Below are positions 37,506-48,667 of a stretch of 64,000 nt of DNA, piece after piece (the first letter of the stretch is position 1; each line of letters opens with the position of its first letter). Position numbers and translations under genes: made by a program. Source of the DNA: Romboutsia sp. CE17 (GTDB taxonomy: Bacteria; Bacillota; Clostridia; Peptostreptococcales; Peptostreptococcaceae); NCBI RefSeq assembly GCF_012317385.1, contig NZ_CP051144.1, forward strand, positions 2,976,001-3,040,000, given 5' to 3'. The notes under the pieces were generated by a model. The model was not told where the DNA came from, ran no database searches, and saw nothing but the letters and a program-made list of their open reading frames with translations.

Positions 37506-38057
37506 ATGAAAAGTCAATTAGGTTCTTTTGTAATTGCAGATTCAAATAAATGTAGTGGATGTAGAGCCTGTGAAGTAGCTTGCTTTGCAAGGCATAATAA
37601 AGACAATAATGTAGGATATACAGTTGGAACTGTTGAAGTACCTGTAATACCAAGATTATATTTGGTAAAAGATGAATCTGTATGTATGCCTATACAATGT
37701 AGACACTGTGAAGATGCACCTTGTTTAAACACATGTCCTGTTAAAGCTATATCAAGAAATGATGGAGCTTTAATTGTAGATAATGATAAATGTATAGGAT
37801 GTAAGACTTGCTTATTAGCTTGCCCATTTGGTGCAATAGATTTACAACCTCAGTATAAAAATGGAAAAGAAGTAGCACAAAGGTCAATAGATGAAAGTAA
37901 TAAAATTGCATATAAATGTGACTTATGTAAAGGTGAAGACAAAATAGCGTGCATAAATGCTTGTCCTAATCAAGCTCTACAGCTAATATCACCTATAGAA
38001 GATAAGAAAAATAAAAATAGAAAAGCGGCTCTAAGTTTATTGTTAACAAATAAGTAA
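37506..38057 (+). CDS. 4Fe-4S ferredoxin-type electron-transfer subunit (HydN/HycB-like)
   Basis: A 183-residue polyferredoxin with four cysteine clusters: CSGCRACEVACF near residue 17, CRHCEDAPCLNTCP near 63, CIGCKTCLLACP near 97, and CDLCKGEDKIACINACP near 138. This four-cluster layout matches the HydN/HycB small iron-sulfur subunits that wire formate dehydrogenase H to a hydrogenase. It sits between fdhD and hydA. A paralogue lies after hydA. Confidence 0.93.
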   Translation: MKSQLGSFVIADSNKCSGCRACEVACFARHNKDNNVGYTVGTVEVPVIPRLYLVKDESVCMPIQCRHCEDAPCLNTCPVKAISRNDGALIVDNDKCIGCKTCLLACPFGAIDLQPQYKNGKEVAQRSIDESNKIAYKCDLCKGEDKIACINACPNQALQLISPIEDKKNKNRKAALSLLLTNK

Positions 38058-38078
38058 AGATGAAAGGGGGAGAAGGAA

Positions 38079-39455
38079 ATGATAGTAAGTATAGATAAAG
38101 ATTTATGTACAGGATGCCAAGAATGTATTAAAGTCTGTCCAGTAAATGCTATTGAAGGGGAAAAAAATAAACCTCAGGAAATTAATACAGATAAATGTGT
38201 GATTTGTGGTCAATGTGTTCAGGTATGTAAGTCTTATGCATCTATAATAGATAATGGATTTGATTTTGTAGATGAGAAAAGAAAAGAGAGAAATTTGCCT
38301 GACTCAATAAAAGAACCTGTATTTGCAGCATATAATATATGTGACGTAGAAAAAGTAAAACAAGCATTAAAAGACCCGAATAAATTTACTATGGTTCAGT
38401 GTGCACCTGCTGTAAGAGTAGCCCTAGGAGAAGAGTTTGGTCTTGAATTAGGAGCATTAACACCGGGTAAAATGGCGGCAGCATTAAAAGAACTTAATTT
38501 TGATAGGGTTTATGATACAAACTTTCCTGCTGATTTGACTATAATGGAAGAAGGAACAGAACTTATTAAAAGAGTAACAGAAGGTGGAACACTGCCTATG
38601 TTTACTTCTTGTTGCCCAGCTTGGGTTAAGTTTATGGAAGATAATTACCCTGAATTAACAGATCATTTATCGTCTTGTAAATCTCCTCAACAAATGGGAG
38701 GTGCAGTATTCAAAACTTATGGAGCCCAATTAAATAATATAGAAGCTTCTAGTATTTATAGTGTGTCTATAATGCCATGCACATGTAAAAAATTTGAAGC
38801 AGATAGACCAGAAATGAATTCTAGTGGATACAAAGATGTCGATGTAGTTTTAACTACTAGAGAGCTAGCATACTTAATAAAAGAAATGAACATAGATTTT
38901 AATAATTTAAAGGATGAAAAGTTTGAATCACCGTTAGGAACTTATACAGGTGCAGGAACTATATTTGGCGTAACAGGTGGAGTTATGGAAGCTGCATTAA
39001 GAACTGGATATGAGCTTATAACTAAAACTACTATACCAAATGTAGATATAACTGAAGTTAGAGGGAGCGAAGGTTTTAGAGTTTCTAGTGTAAAAGTTGG
39101 TGATTTATATTTAAAAGTAGGAGTAGTGACAGGTCTTAAAAATGTAGTACCAGTATTAGAAAGTTTAAAAGCTGGAAAATTAGATTTAGACTTTATAGAG
39201 GTTATGACTTGCCCAGTTGGATGTGTAAGTGGAGGAGGTCAGCCTAAATTATTATTGGAAGAATATAGAGAAATAGCTTATGAAAAACGAATAAAATCAA
39301 CATATGAACACGATAAAAACTTACCTCTTAGAAAATCTCATGAAAATCCAGATATATTAAAAATATATGAAGAGTTTTTAGATGAACCTTTAGGAAGTAT
39401 GTCGCATAATTTACTACACACAGAGTATTGCATAGGGAAGGAAGTGGCTAAGTAG
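38079..39455 (+). CDS. hydA: [FeFe] hydrogenase catalytic subunit
   Basis: A 458-residue [FeFe] hydrogenase. Two N-terminal [4Fe-4S] sites are visible (CTGCQECIKVCP near residue 9, CVICGQCVQVC near 45). The H-cluster motifs follow: L1 TSCCPAW, L2 MPCTCKKFEADRPE and L3 EVMTCPVGCVSGGGQP, all consistent with the family patterns. In L2 a cysteine replaces the more common alanine or similar residue. It reduces protons or oxidises hydrogen; the H-cluster maturases HydEFG are not in this window. Placement between two HydN-like genes, after fdhF, indicates a formate-hydrogen lyase type complex that uses an [FeFe] rather than a [NiFe] enzyme. Confidence 0.95.
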   Translation: MIVSIDKDLCTGCQECIKVCPVNAIEGEKNKPQEINTDKCVICGQCVQVCKSYASIIDNGFDFVDEKRKERNLPDSIKEPVFAAYNICDVEKVKQALKDPNKFTMVQCAPAVRVALGEEFGLELGALTPGKMAAALKELNFDRVYDTNFPADLTIMEEGTELIKRVTEGGTLPMFTSCCPAWVKFMEDNYPELTDHLSSCKSPQQMGGAVFKTYGAQLNNIEASSIYSVSIMPCTCKKFEADRPEMNSSGYKDVDVVLTTRELAYLIKEMNIDFNNLKDEKFESPLGTYTGAGTIFGVTGGVMEAALRTGYELITKTTIPNVDITEVRGSEGFRVSSVKVGDLYLKVGVVTGLKNVVPVLESLKAGKLDLDFIEVMTCPVGCVSGGGQPKLLLEEYREIAYEKRIKSTYEHDKNLPLRKSHENPDILKIYEEFLDEPLGSMSHNLLHTEYCIGKEVAK

Positions 39456-39974
39456 ATGAATTGTTTTGTTATAGCTAATCCAGACAAATGTATAGGTTGT
39501 AGAACTTGTATGATAGCATGTGTAGTTGCTCATAATGGAGAAGAAATGTTCTATGAAAAACATGAAGAAATAAATTTTAATCCAAAATTAGATGTAATTA
39601 AAACTGAAACTGTAAGTGCACCTATACAATGTAGACATTGTGAAGATGCGCCTTGTGTAAAAGCATGCCCTAATGGTGCTATAGGAAAAATAGATCATAC
39701 TATAAAAATAAATATTAGTAAGTGTGTAGGATGCAAAACTTGTATGGTAGCATGTCCTATAGGAGCAATAGACTTATCTCCAATAAGTAATATTGATAAA
39801 GATAAGCTATGTTTTAGAGGTAATATGGTAGCCAATAAGTGTGATTTATGCATAGATACTGAAGATGGGCCTGCTTGTGCAAAGGTCTGTCCAACAAAAG
39901 CGTTTAGAATAATAAAAGAAGATGATATTAATAATGGAGTTAAAGATAAAAGAAAGTTAGCAACATCAATATAA
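39456..39974 (+). CDS. 4Fe-4S electron-transfer subunit (HydN-like), second copy
   Basis: A 172-residue four-cluster polyferredoxin: CIGCRTCMIACV near residue 12, CRHCEDAPCVKACP near 61, CVGCKTCMVACP near 94 and CDLCIDTEDGPACAKVCP near 130. It begins one base after the hydA stop, so the two are tightly coupled. Homologous to the subunit upstream of hydA but distinct. Likely links formate dehydrogenase or ferredoxin to the hydrogenase. Confidence 0.93.
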   Translation: MNCFVIANPDKCIGCRTCMIACVVAHNGEEMFYEKHEEINFNPKLDVIKTETVSAPIQCRHCEDAPCVKACPNGAIGKIDHTIKINISKCVGCKTCMVACPIGAIDLSPISNIDKDKLCFRGNMVANKCDLCIDTEDGPACAKVCPTKAFRIIKEDDINNGVKDKRKLATSI

Positions 39975-39995
39975 TTTAAAAATATAATGTATAAG

Positions 39996-40034
39996 AGTCC
40001 CTGTTATATAAAATTTTTGATAACAGGGACTTTT
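39996..40034 (+). terminator. Terminator of the formate-hydrogen operon
   Basis: AGTCCCTGTTA / TAACAGGGACT with a 14-base loop and TTTT. Confidence 0.9.
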
Positions 40035-40111
40035 GAATTTAATTAATAGTTTTAAAATAGTATAATTGTGGTAATAGATAAGATATTAGAATGAGATAAG
40101 GAGTAGGATAA

Positions 40112-40537
40112 ATGACATTTACGAAAATGAATAATATGGATAATAATATACACAGTAGAAGTTGTGTTATGATAATTAACTTCAATAAAAAAGAATCAGC
40201 TTTAATAAAAAATATATGCGGTTTTATAGGGATAAGAGATTGTATTTTTTTAGATAAAACTAATGGAAACTCATTGATTAAAGATATACTAGAAGGTAAT
40301 ATATCATCAGATTGCGAAGATGGATTAAATAGTAAATCTATTGTATTTAATAATGTACCAAGTGTAAAAATAAACTCATTTTTAGATAGTTTAAAGAAAA
40401 TGAGAATAAATAGACCGCTTACAGCTATTGTTACAGAAACTACTGTAGAATGGACTTTAAATAACTTAATCTACAACCTAATGGAAGAAAGAAAATCACT
40501 ATCTACAGGAAAAGAATTTAATCATAAAAAGAACTAA
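40112..40537 (+). CDS. DUF3783 domain protein
   Basis: A 141-residue protein. The C-terminal half with RPLTAIVTETTVEWTLNNLIYNLMEER fits the DUF3783 family of small clostridial proteins of unknown function. The middle part (FIGIRDCIFLDK, VFNNVPSVKINSFLDSLK) is also family-like. It stands alone between two terminators, with AAGGAG near the ATG. Related genes often lie near hydrogenase or formate genes, but no function is established. Confidence 0.75.
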   Translation: MTFTKMNNMDNNIHSRSCVMIINFNKKESALIKNICGFIGIRDCIFLDKTNGNSLIKDILEGNISSDCEDGLNSKSIVFNNVPSVKINSFLDSLKKMRINRPLTAIVTETTVEWTLNNLIYNLMEERKSLSTGKEFNHKKN

Positions 40538-40546
40538 AGTATACAA

Positions 40547-40578
40547 TAAAAGTTCCCTAGGTTTCATAGGGAACTTTT
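40547..40578 (+). terminator. Terminator after DUF3783 gene
   Basis: AAAAGTTCCCTA / TAGGGAACTTTT with a seven-base loop. Confidence 0.85.
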
Positions 40579-40696
40579 AAATTTTATGATTAGCAATCAA
40601 TAGATTAATGATATACTAAAAAATATAAAAATTTACTTAAAAATTGGAAATACTACATAACAAATATATATAATTAGACTAAATGAGGAGGGATAG

Positions 40697-42691
<1,995 letters not shown>

Positions 42692-43189
42692 TATAAGAAA
42701 ATTAAAATATATTATATTTAGAGTAAAATAAGTTTTGAGCAACGGACGAAGTCCTTGGCGACATGAACGAATCGAATTTTTTATAAAAGGATTTAGATTT
42801 TAATCTAATCCTTTTATTTTTTAGGTTAAAATCTATATAATTAATATCAAATTAATTTTAACCATAATTTATGATATAAGAATAAATATATTATGTTAAA
42901 ATGTTAAATGTATGAGGGTAAGCCATTAATATTAGAGTTATAAATTTATATATACAAAAGTAAACTTATATTAAGTAAGACTTTGTAAGTTGTATAACCT
43001 TTACAATTTTAGAAAATAATAATTAAGTGAATAAAGTAAAATTACACATGTATTAAATGTAGTAAATTAGTATAAAGAGTGCTAGAATTATTTAATAAAG
43101 TGTTAAAATTTATGGTTGGAATCTTAGGCAGAATATTAAATTTGCCTTTTAGAAATAAATTAACAATGTAGATTTAAGAGAGGTAAAAA
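42692..43189. other. Long intergenic region with possible small RNA
   Basis: About 500 bases. The segment 42737-42780 is more GC-rich than its surroundings and contains the tight hairpin GGAC-GAA-GTCC (42744-42754). It is followed by a terminator at 42785-42822. A further hairpin AGGCA / TGCCT with TTT lies near 43126-43153. No gene or known riboswitch was recognised. Confidence 0.4.
42785..42822 (+). terminator. Terminator downstream of ligA
   Basis: AAAAGGATT..AGA / TCTAATCCTTTT stem followed by ATTTTTT. Confidence 0.8.
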
Positions 43190-44539
43190 ATGACTAGAAT
43201 TGATAATAGAAAATATGATCAAATAAGAGATGTAAAGATAACTAGAAATTACACAAGATATGCAGAAGGTTCTGTACTTATTGAAATGGGTGAAACTAAA
43301 GTTATATGTACGGCTTCAGTTGAAGATAAGGTACCACCATTCTTAAGAAACTCAGGTACAGGATGGATAAATGCAGAATATTCAATGTTACCTAGATCTA
43401 CTCAACAAAGAAAAGTAAGAGATGCATCTAGAGGAAAAATAGATGGAAGAACTCAAGAAATTCAAAGATTAATAGGAAGAGCTATAAGATCAGTTATAGA
43501 TTTAGATAAAATAGGTGAAAGAACTATATGGATAGATTGTGATGTTATACAGGCTGATGGAGGAACTAGAACAGCTTCAATAACAGGTGCTTTTGTTGCA
43601 GTAGTAGATGCAATCTACAAGTTATATAAATCTAAGGCAATAAAACAAATTCCAATAAGAAATTTTGTATCAGCTATTAGTGTTGGTATAGTAGATCAAC
43701 AACACATGCTAGATTTATGTTATGAAGAAGATTCAACAGCTCAAGTTGATATGAATATAATAATGACTGATACTGGTGAATTTGTGGAAATTCAAGGAAC
43801 AGGAGAAGAAAGACCATTCTCAAGAAAAGACTTAAATGCTCTGTTAGAATTAGGTGAAAAAGGGAATAAAGAGTTAATAAAAAAACAAAGAGAAGTTCTT
43901 GGAGAAATAGCAGATGAAATTTTAGGCATGGAGTATGGTAATGATGTAGTAATTGCTACTAACAATGCCCATAAGCTAGAAGAAATAGGGGCTATATTAG
44001 AGGACTTTGATTATAATATACATTCTTTAAAAGATGTAAACCTAGATGGAATTGAAATAGTAGAAGATGGAAAAACATTTGAACACAATGCATTAATAAA
44101 AGCTAGAACAATAGCTAAGATGACTAATATGATATCAATATCAGATGATTCAGGATTAGAAGTCGATGCAATTGGAAAAAAACCTGGTGTATATTCTGCT
44201 AGATTTGCAGGAGAAAATGCTACAGATGCTGAGAACAGAGAAAAACTGTTGAAAATGATGAAAAATATTCCTGTAAGTCAAAGGGGGGCAAGGTTTGTTT
44301 CTGCCATAGCAGTTGTTTTCCCTGATGGAAAAGAATTTGTAGTTAGAGGAACATGTGAAGGTTCTATAGGATTTGAAGAAAAAGGTGAGAATGGATTCGG
44401 ATATGATAATTTATTTATAGTAAATAAGTATAATAAGACTTTTGCAGAAATGCCATCTACAATAAAAAATGCTATAAGCCACAGAGCTAATGCTCTTGAA
44501 ATTATGAAAAAGGAGTTTTCAAAAAGGGTAGTGAGATAA
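43190..44539 (+). CDS. rph: Fused RNase PH and XTP/dITP diphosphatase
   Basis: A 449-residue two-enzyme fusion. Residues 1 to about 245 are RNase PH, a phosphorolytic 3'-exonuclease trimming tRNA ([75 protein letters not shown]). Residues about 250-449 are the RdgB/HAM1 non-canonical purine NTP pyrophosphatase ([50 protein letters not shown]). There is no stop or frameshift between them. These two genes are often adjacent in Firmicutes; fusion is known in some clostridia. The stop overlaps the next start (TAATG). Confidence 0.95.
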   Translation: MTRIDNRKYDQIRDVKITRNYTRYAEGSVLIEMGETKVICTASVEDKVPPFLRNSGTGWINAEYSMLPRSTQQRKVRDASRGKIDGRTQEIQRLIGRAIRSVIDLDKIGERTIWIDCDVIQADGGTRTASITGAFVAVVDAIYKLYKSKAIKQIPIRNFVSAISVGIVDQQHMLDLCYEEDSTAQVDMNIIMTDTGEFVEIQGTGEERPFSRKDLNALLELGEKGNKELIKKQREVLGEIADEILGMEYGNDVVIATNNAHKLEEIGAILEDFDYNIHSLKDVNLDGIEIVEDGKTFEHNALIKARTIAKMTNMISISDDSGLEVDAIGKKPGVYSARFAGENATDAENREKLLKMMKNIPVSQRGARFVSAIAVVFPDGKEFVVRGTCEGSIGFEEKGENGFGYDNLFIVNKYNKTFAEMPSTIKNAISHRANALEIMKKEFSKRVVR

Positions 44540-45009
44540 TGAGGATAGGTATATTAAGCGATACACACAGGATGGAGACGTATATTGATAAAGCGATACC
44601 TTATTTATATAGTTGCGACTTGATAATACATGCAGGGGATAACTTTGCTGATTCTAAATACATACATAAAATTACGAATAAAGATATTATAGCAGTAAAA
44701 GGAAACTGTGATTTTATTGATGTAGAGGAAGAAATTGTATTCGAAATTCAAGGTAAAACAATTTTCTTATGTCATGGAGATATATATTCTGTAAAATATG
44801 GTCTAGATAAGATTGAAGAAAAAGCTAAAGAACTAGAAGCTGATATAGTAATATTTGGTCATACTCATGTACCATTAAGGATTGAAAAAGATAATATTTT
44901 ATATTTAAATCCAGGAAGTATATCATTACCAAGAGAAGGCTCAAACAGACAGTTTATTTTAATGGACATAGAGGATGATAAAATTAGTTTAGAGGAAGTA
45001 ATAATATAA
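44539..45009 (+). CDS. YfcE/MJ0936-family metallophosphoesterase
   Basis: A 156-residue calcineurin-like phosphoesterase. Metal-binding motifs are GILSDTHR at the start, IIHAGDN near residue 31, VKGNCDF near 53, LCHGD near 77 and FGHTHVP near 103, which is the full dimetal set. The family shows phosphodiesterase activity with unknown in vivo substrates. Translationally coupled to the rph/rdgB fusion by a TAATG overlap, an arrangement also seen in other Firmicutes. Confidence 0.92.
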   Translation: MRIGILSDTHRMETYIDKAIPYLYSCDLIIHAGDNFADSKYIHKITNKDIIAVKGNCDFIDVEEEIVFEIQGKTIFLCHGDIYSVKYGLDKIEEKAKELEADIVIFGHTHVPLRIEKDNILYLNPGSISLPREGSNRQFILMDIEDDKISLEEVII

Positions 45010-45052
45010 TATTATAAATAGATTTTCAAATAAAGGGAAGGCTTGTAAATAG

Positions 45053-45082
45053 TTGTAAATAAAAAAACTTATGTGATATAAT
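45053..45082 (+). promoter_or_regulatory. Promoter of tig
   Basis: TTGTAA (45053-45058), 18-base spacer, TATAAT (45077-45082), about 65 bases ahead of the trigger factor start. Confidence 0.6.
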
Positions 45083-45149
45083 TAAAGAGTTAAACCATAA
45101 GTATAATTAAATTACAAATCATTACATATATTTTAGGAGGAAAAAGTTA

Positions 45150-46436
45150 ATGAAAGCAGAATTAATAAAAAAAGAAGGTAATAAGGTAACTTTTAACTTA
45201 ACTGTAGATAATGATAAATTTGAATCAGCAGTTAATAAAGCTTACAATAAAAATAAAGGAAAGTTTAATATACAAGGATTTAGAAAAGGAAAAGCTCCAA
45301 GAAAGTTAATTGAAGCTCAATACGGTAAGGAAGTATTCTACAATGATGCTATAGACTTAGTATTACCAGAAGTTTATCCACAAGCAATAGATCAATTAAA
45401 CATAGATCCAATAGATAGACCATCATTAGATGTTCAAGAAATAAGCAAAGACAACGGATTAGTAATGGTTGTAGAAGTTGAAGTTAAGCCTGAGTTTGAA
45501 TTAGGAGCTTACAAAGGAATAGAAATATCTAAAGTTGATAATACTGTAAGTGAAGATGAAGTAGAATTAAGACTTCAAGAAATGGTAAATAGAAACGCTA
45601 GATTAGTAAGTGTTGAAGATAAGGCTATAGAAAGTGGAGATACTGCAGTTATAGACTTTGAAGGATTTGACAATGGTGTTGCTTTTGAAGGTGGAAAAGG
45701 TGAAAACCATAACTTAGTTATAGGTTCAAACTCTTTCATACCAGGATTTGAAGATCAATTAATAGGTAAAAAAGCTGGAGAAGAAGTAGAAGTTAATGTT
45801 ACTTTCCCAGAGCAATATCATGCAGAGAACTTAGCTGGTAAGCCAGTAGTTTTCAAAGTAAAAGTTAATGATGTAAAAGTTAAAGAATTACCAGCTTTAG
45901 ATGATGAGTTTGCTAAAGATACAACTGAGTTTGAAACTTTAGCTGAATTAAGAGCTGATGTTAGAGCTAAGGCAGAAGAAGAAGCTAAGAATAGAGCTGA
46001 AGTTGAAATGAGAAACTCTATAGTAGAAAAGGTAGCAGCTAATACAGAAGTTGAAGTTCCAAATGCTATGGTAGAACATCAAATAGACAACATGATAATG
46101 GAATTAAATTACCAATTACAATACCAAGGATTAAACTTACAACAATTATTACAAATGACTGGTAGAAGTATAGAAGAGTTAAGAAATGAAAGAAGAGAAG
46201 ATGCACAAAAGCTAGTTAAATCATCATTAGTATTAGAAGCAATAGCAAAAGCTGAAGGAATAGATGCTTCTGAAGAAGATTTAACTGCAGAATTAGAAAA
46301 AATGGCTTCTATGTACAACATGGAAGTAGAAAAATTAAAATCTTCATTAAGAGAAACTGACTTAGAAGATATAAAAGGACAATTAAAAATAAGAAAAACA
46401 ATAGATTTCTTAGTTGAAAATGCAAATATAGCTTAA
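45150..46436 (+). CDS. tig: Trigger factor
   Basis: The 428-residue ribosome-bound chaperone and peptidyl-prolyl isomerase. The N-terminal ribosome-docking signature is FNIQGFRKGKAPRKLIE near residue 38. The FKBP domain lies around residues 150-240 (GDTAVIDFEGF, FIPGFEDQLIGKKAGEEVEVNVTFP). A long helical C-terminal chaperone domain follows. AGGAGG precedes the ATG. The tig-clpP-clpX order is standard in bacteria. Confidence 0.97.
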   Translation: MKAELIKKEGNKVTFNLTVDNDKFESAVNKAYNKNKGKFNIQGFRKGKAPRKLIEAQYGKEVFYNDAIDLVLPEVYPQAIDQLNIDPIDRPSLDVQEISKDNGLVMVVEVEVKPEFELGAYKGIEISKVDNTVSEDEVELRLQEMVNRNARLVSVEDKAIESGDTAVIDFEGFDNGVAFEGGKGENHNLVIGSNSFIPGFEDQLIGKKAGEEVEVNVTFPEQYHAENLAGKPVVFKVKVNDVKVKELPALDDEFAKDTTEFETLAELRADVRAKAEEEAKNRAEVEMRNSIVEKVAANTEVEVPNAMVEHQIDNMIMELNYQLQYQGLNLQQLLQMTGRSIEELRNERREDAQKLVKSSLVLEAIAKAEGIDASEEDLTAELEKMASMYNMEVEKLKSSLRETDLEDIKGQLKIRKTIDFLVENANIA

Positions 46437-46452
46437 TTGTAGCTTGTTTTTT

Positions 46453-46481
46453 ACAGTAGCCATTATTAGGCTACTGTAAAT
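46453..46481 (+). terminator. Hairpin between tig and clpP
   Basis: TTACAGTAGCC / GGCTACTGTAA with a seven-base loop; no strong T-run, so partial read-through is likely. Confidence 0.6.
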
Positions 46482-46519
46482 TATATATAGAATATAAAGG
46501 AAATAGAGGGGGTATAGTT

Positions 46520-47110
46520 ATGGCATTAGTACCTACAGTCGTAGAGCAAACAGGTAGAGGAGAAAGAGCCTATGATATATATTCTAGATTGTTAAAAGAC
46601 AGAATAATATTCTTAGGAGATGAAGTTAATGACGTGACAGCAGGGCTTGTAGTTGCACAGCTGTTATTCTTAGAAGCCGAAGACCCAGATAAAGATATAC
46701 ATTTATATATAAATTCACCAGGTGGTAGTGTTACAGCAGGTATGGCTATTTATGACACTATGCAATACATAAAGCCAGATGTAAGTACAATATGTATAGG
46801 AATGGCAGCATCAATGGGTGCATTTTTATTAAATGCAGGAGCAAAAGGAAAAAGATTTGCTTTACCAAATAGTGAGATCATGATACATCAACCATTAGGT
46901 GGTGCAAAAGGTCAAGCAACTGATATAGAGATTCATGCTAAGTGGATATTAAAAATCAAAGAAAAATTAAATAAAATACTTGCTGAAAGAACAGGTCAAC
47001 CATTAGAAAAAATTCAAATGGATACTGAACGTGATAACTTTATGAGTGCAGACGAAGCTAAAGAATATGGTCTAATTGATGAAGTAATTACTAGCAAAGA
47101 CAGACCGTAA
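46520..47110 (+). CDS. clpP: ATP-dependent Clp protease proteolytic subunit
   Basis: A 196-residue serine peptidase forming the double-ring proteolytic chamber used by ClpX and ClpC. The catalytic serine lies in [11 protein letters not shown] (about residue 98), the histidine in IMIHQPLGG (about 123), and the aspartate in [14 protein letters not shown] (about 172). GAGGGGG precedes the ATG. Followed closely by clpX. Confidence 0.97.
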   Translation: MALVPTVVEQTGRGERAYDIYSRLLKDRIIFLGDEVNDVTAGLVVAQLLFLEAEDPDKDIHLYINSPGGSVTAGMAIYDTMQYIKPDVSTICIGMAASMGAFLLNAGAKGKRFALPNSEIMIHQPLGGAKGQATDIEIHAKWILKIKEKLNKILAERTGQPLEKIQMDTERDNFMSADEAKEYGLIDEVITSKDRP

Positions 47111-47128
47111 TGAAAAGAGGTGCTGGAT

Positions 47129-48376
47129 ATGTCTAAATACGAAGATAAAAGACAGTTAAAATGTTCATTCTGTGGAAAAAGCCAAGATCAAGTAAGAAGA
47201 TTAATAGCAGGTCCAAATGTATATATTTGTGACGAGTGTGTAGAGCTTTGTGACGAAATAATTCAAGAAGAAATAGAAGAAACTATTGATGAAGATACAA
47301 CATCTTTACCAAAGCCAAAAGAAATGATGGAAATTCTAAATGACTATGTAATTGGTCAAGAAAGAGCAAAAAAAGCCTTATCTGTTGCTGTATATAACCA
47401 TTACAAAAGAATATATAGTAAGAAAGCTAGCAGTAAAGATGTAGAAATACAAAAGAGTAATATACTTTTACTAGGGCCAACTGGTTCAGGAAAAACGTTA
47501 TTGGCTCAAACTTTAGCTAAAACTTTAAATGTTCCATTTGCAATGGCAGATGCAACATCTTTAACAGAAGCAGGATATGTTGGAGAAGATGTTGAAAATA
47601 TACTTCTAAAACTTATTCAAGCTGCAGATTTTGATATGGAAAAAGCTGAAAGAGGTATAATATATATAGATGAGATAGATAAGATAGCTAGAAAATCTGA
47701 AAATCCGTCTATAACAAGAGATGTGAGTGGAGAAGGTGTTCAACAGGCACTTTTAAAAATATTAGAAGGAACTGTTGCTAATGTTCCGCCTCAAGGTGGA
47801 AGAAAACATCCGCATCAAGAATTCTTAAAAATTGACACTACAAATATATTATTTATATTAGGTGGAGCATTTGATGGTATAGAAAAGATAATCCAAAGAC
47901 GTGGAGAGACTAAAACTCTAGGATTTGGGGCTAAAATAGAAAGTAAAAAAGAGTTAGACTTAGGTAAGATTTATGCTAAAGTTCTTCCTGAAGATTTATT
48001 AAAATTTGGTATAATACCGGAATTTATAGGAAGAGTACCAGTAGTAGCAACTCTTGATTTATTAGATGAAGATGCTTTAATGAGCATACTTAAAGAACCT
48101 AAAAATGCTCTTGTAAAACAATATAAAAAACTACTAGAACTTGATGATGTTGAACTAGAATTCGAAGAAGACGCCCTTCGTGCTATAGCTAAAAAAGCTA
48201 TAGAAAGAAATACTGGTGCAAGAGGTCTTAGAAGTATAGTTGAAAATGTCATGATGGAAAGTATGTATGAAGTTCCATCTAGAACAGATATTAAAAAAGT
48301 TATAGTAACTGAAGATTCTGTTGAAGGAAAATCAAATCCTATCATGATACTTAAAGATCAAGAGGAAAGTGCATAG
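47129..48376 (+). CDS. clpX: ATP-dependent Clp protease ATP-binding subunit ClpX
   Basis: The AAA+ unfoldase that feeds substrates to ClpP. The N-terminal zinc-binding domain has CSFCGKS and [10 protein letters not shown]; the Walker A box is [12 protein letters not shown] and Walker B is [10 protein letters not shown]; later motifs include sensor regions and the IGF-type ClpP-contact loop ([10 protein letters not shown] follows). About 415 residues from the ATG at 47129, chosen because GAGGTG is six bases upstream; the GTG at 47120 overlaps that site. Confidence 0.97.
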   Translation: MSKYEDKRQLKCSFCGKSQDQVRRLIAGPNVYICDECVELCDEIIQEEIEETIDEDTTSLPKPKEMMEILNDYVIGQERAKKALSVAVYNHYKRIYSKKASSKDVEIQKSNILLLGPTGSGKTLLAQTLAKTLNVPFAMADATSLTEAGYVGEDVENILLKLIQAADFDMEKAERGIIYIDEIDKIARKSENPSITRDVSGEGVQQALLKILEGTVANVPPQGGRKHPHQEFLKIDTTNILFILGGAFDGIEKIIQRRGETKTLGFGAKIESKKELDLGKIYAKVLPEDLLKFGIIPEFIGRVPVVATLDLLDEDALMSILKEPKNALVKQYKKLLELDDVELEFEEDALRAIAKKAIERNTGARGLRSIVENVMMESMYEVPSRTDIKKVIVTEDSVEGKSNPIMILKDQEESA

Positions 48377-48383
48377 TTAATAA

Positions 48384-48411
48384 AGAGGAGCCTTAAAAAG
48401 CTCCTTTTTAA
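48384..48411 (+). terminator. Terminator after clpX
   Basis: AGGAGC / GCTCCT with TTTTT. The following 250 bases before lon hold no recognised element beyond AT-rich promoter-like sequence (a TATAAT near 48486). Confidence 0.75.
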
Positions 48412-48667
48412 ATTGTTGGATTTTATTAATATAAATAATGTTTTAAATTAAATGTTTTAGGTAAAATAATAGGGTATATTAATGTGATATAATTAAATTA
48501 GGAGACATTTAAAAATATTCATATAAATTGTATTAATCTTATATTATTACATAATAATAAAATAATGCTAAAATGTTTATTAGTACAAGTATTAATGTTG
48601 AAAATTCCCTTTTGTAAATATATAATATAAAAAGCAATAAAATACAGCACTTTAAGGAGTGATAAGC

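Noticed and set aside
43080-43116. GAGTGCTA...AGTGTTAA considered as a CIRCE heat-shock operator
   Set aside because: Order and spacing do not match TTAGCACTC-N9-GAGTGCTAA.
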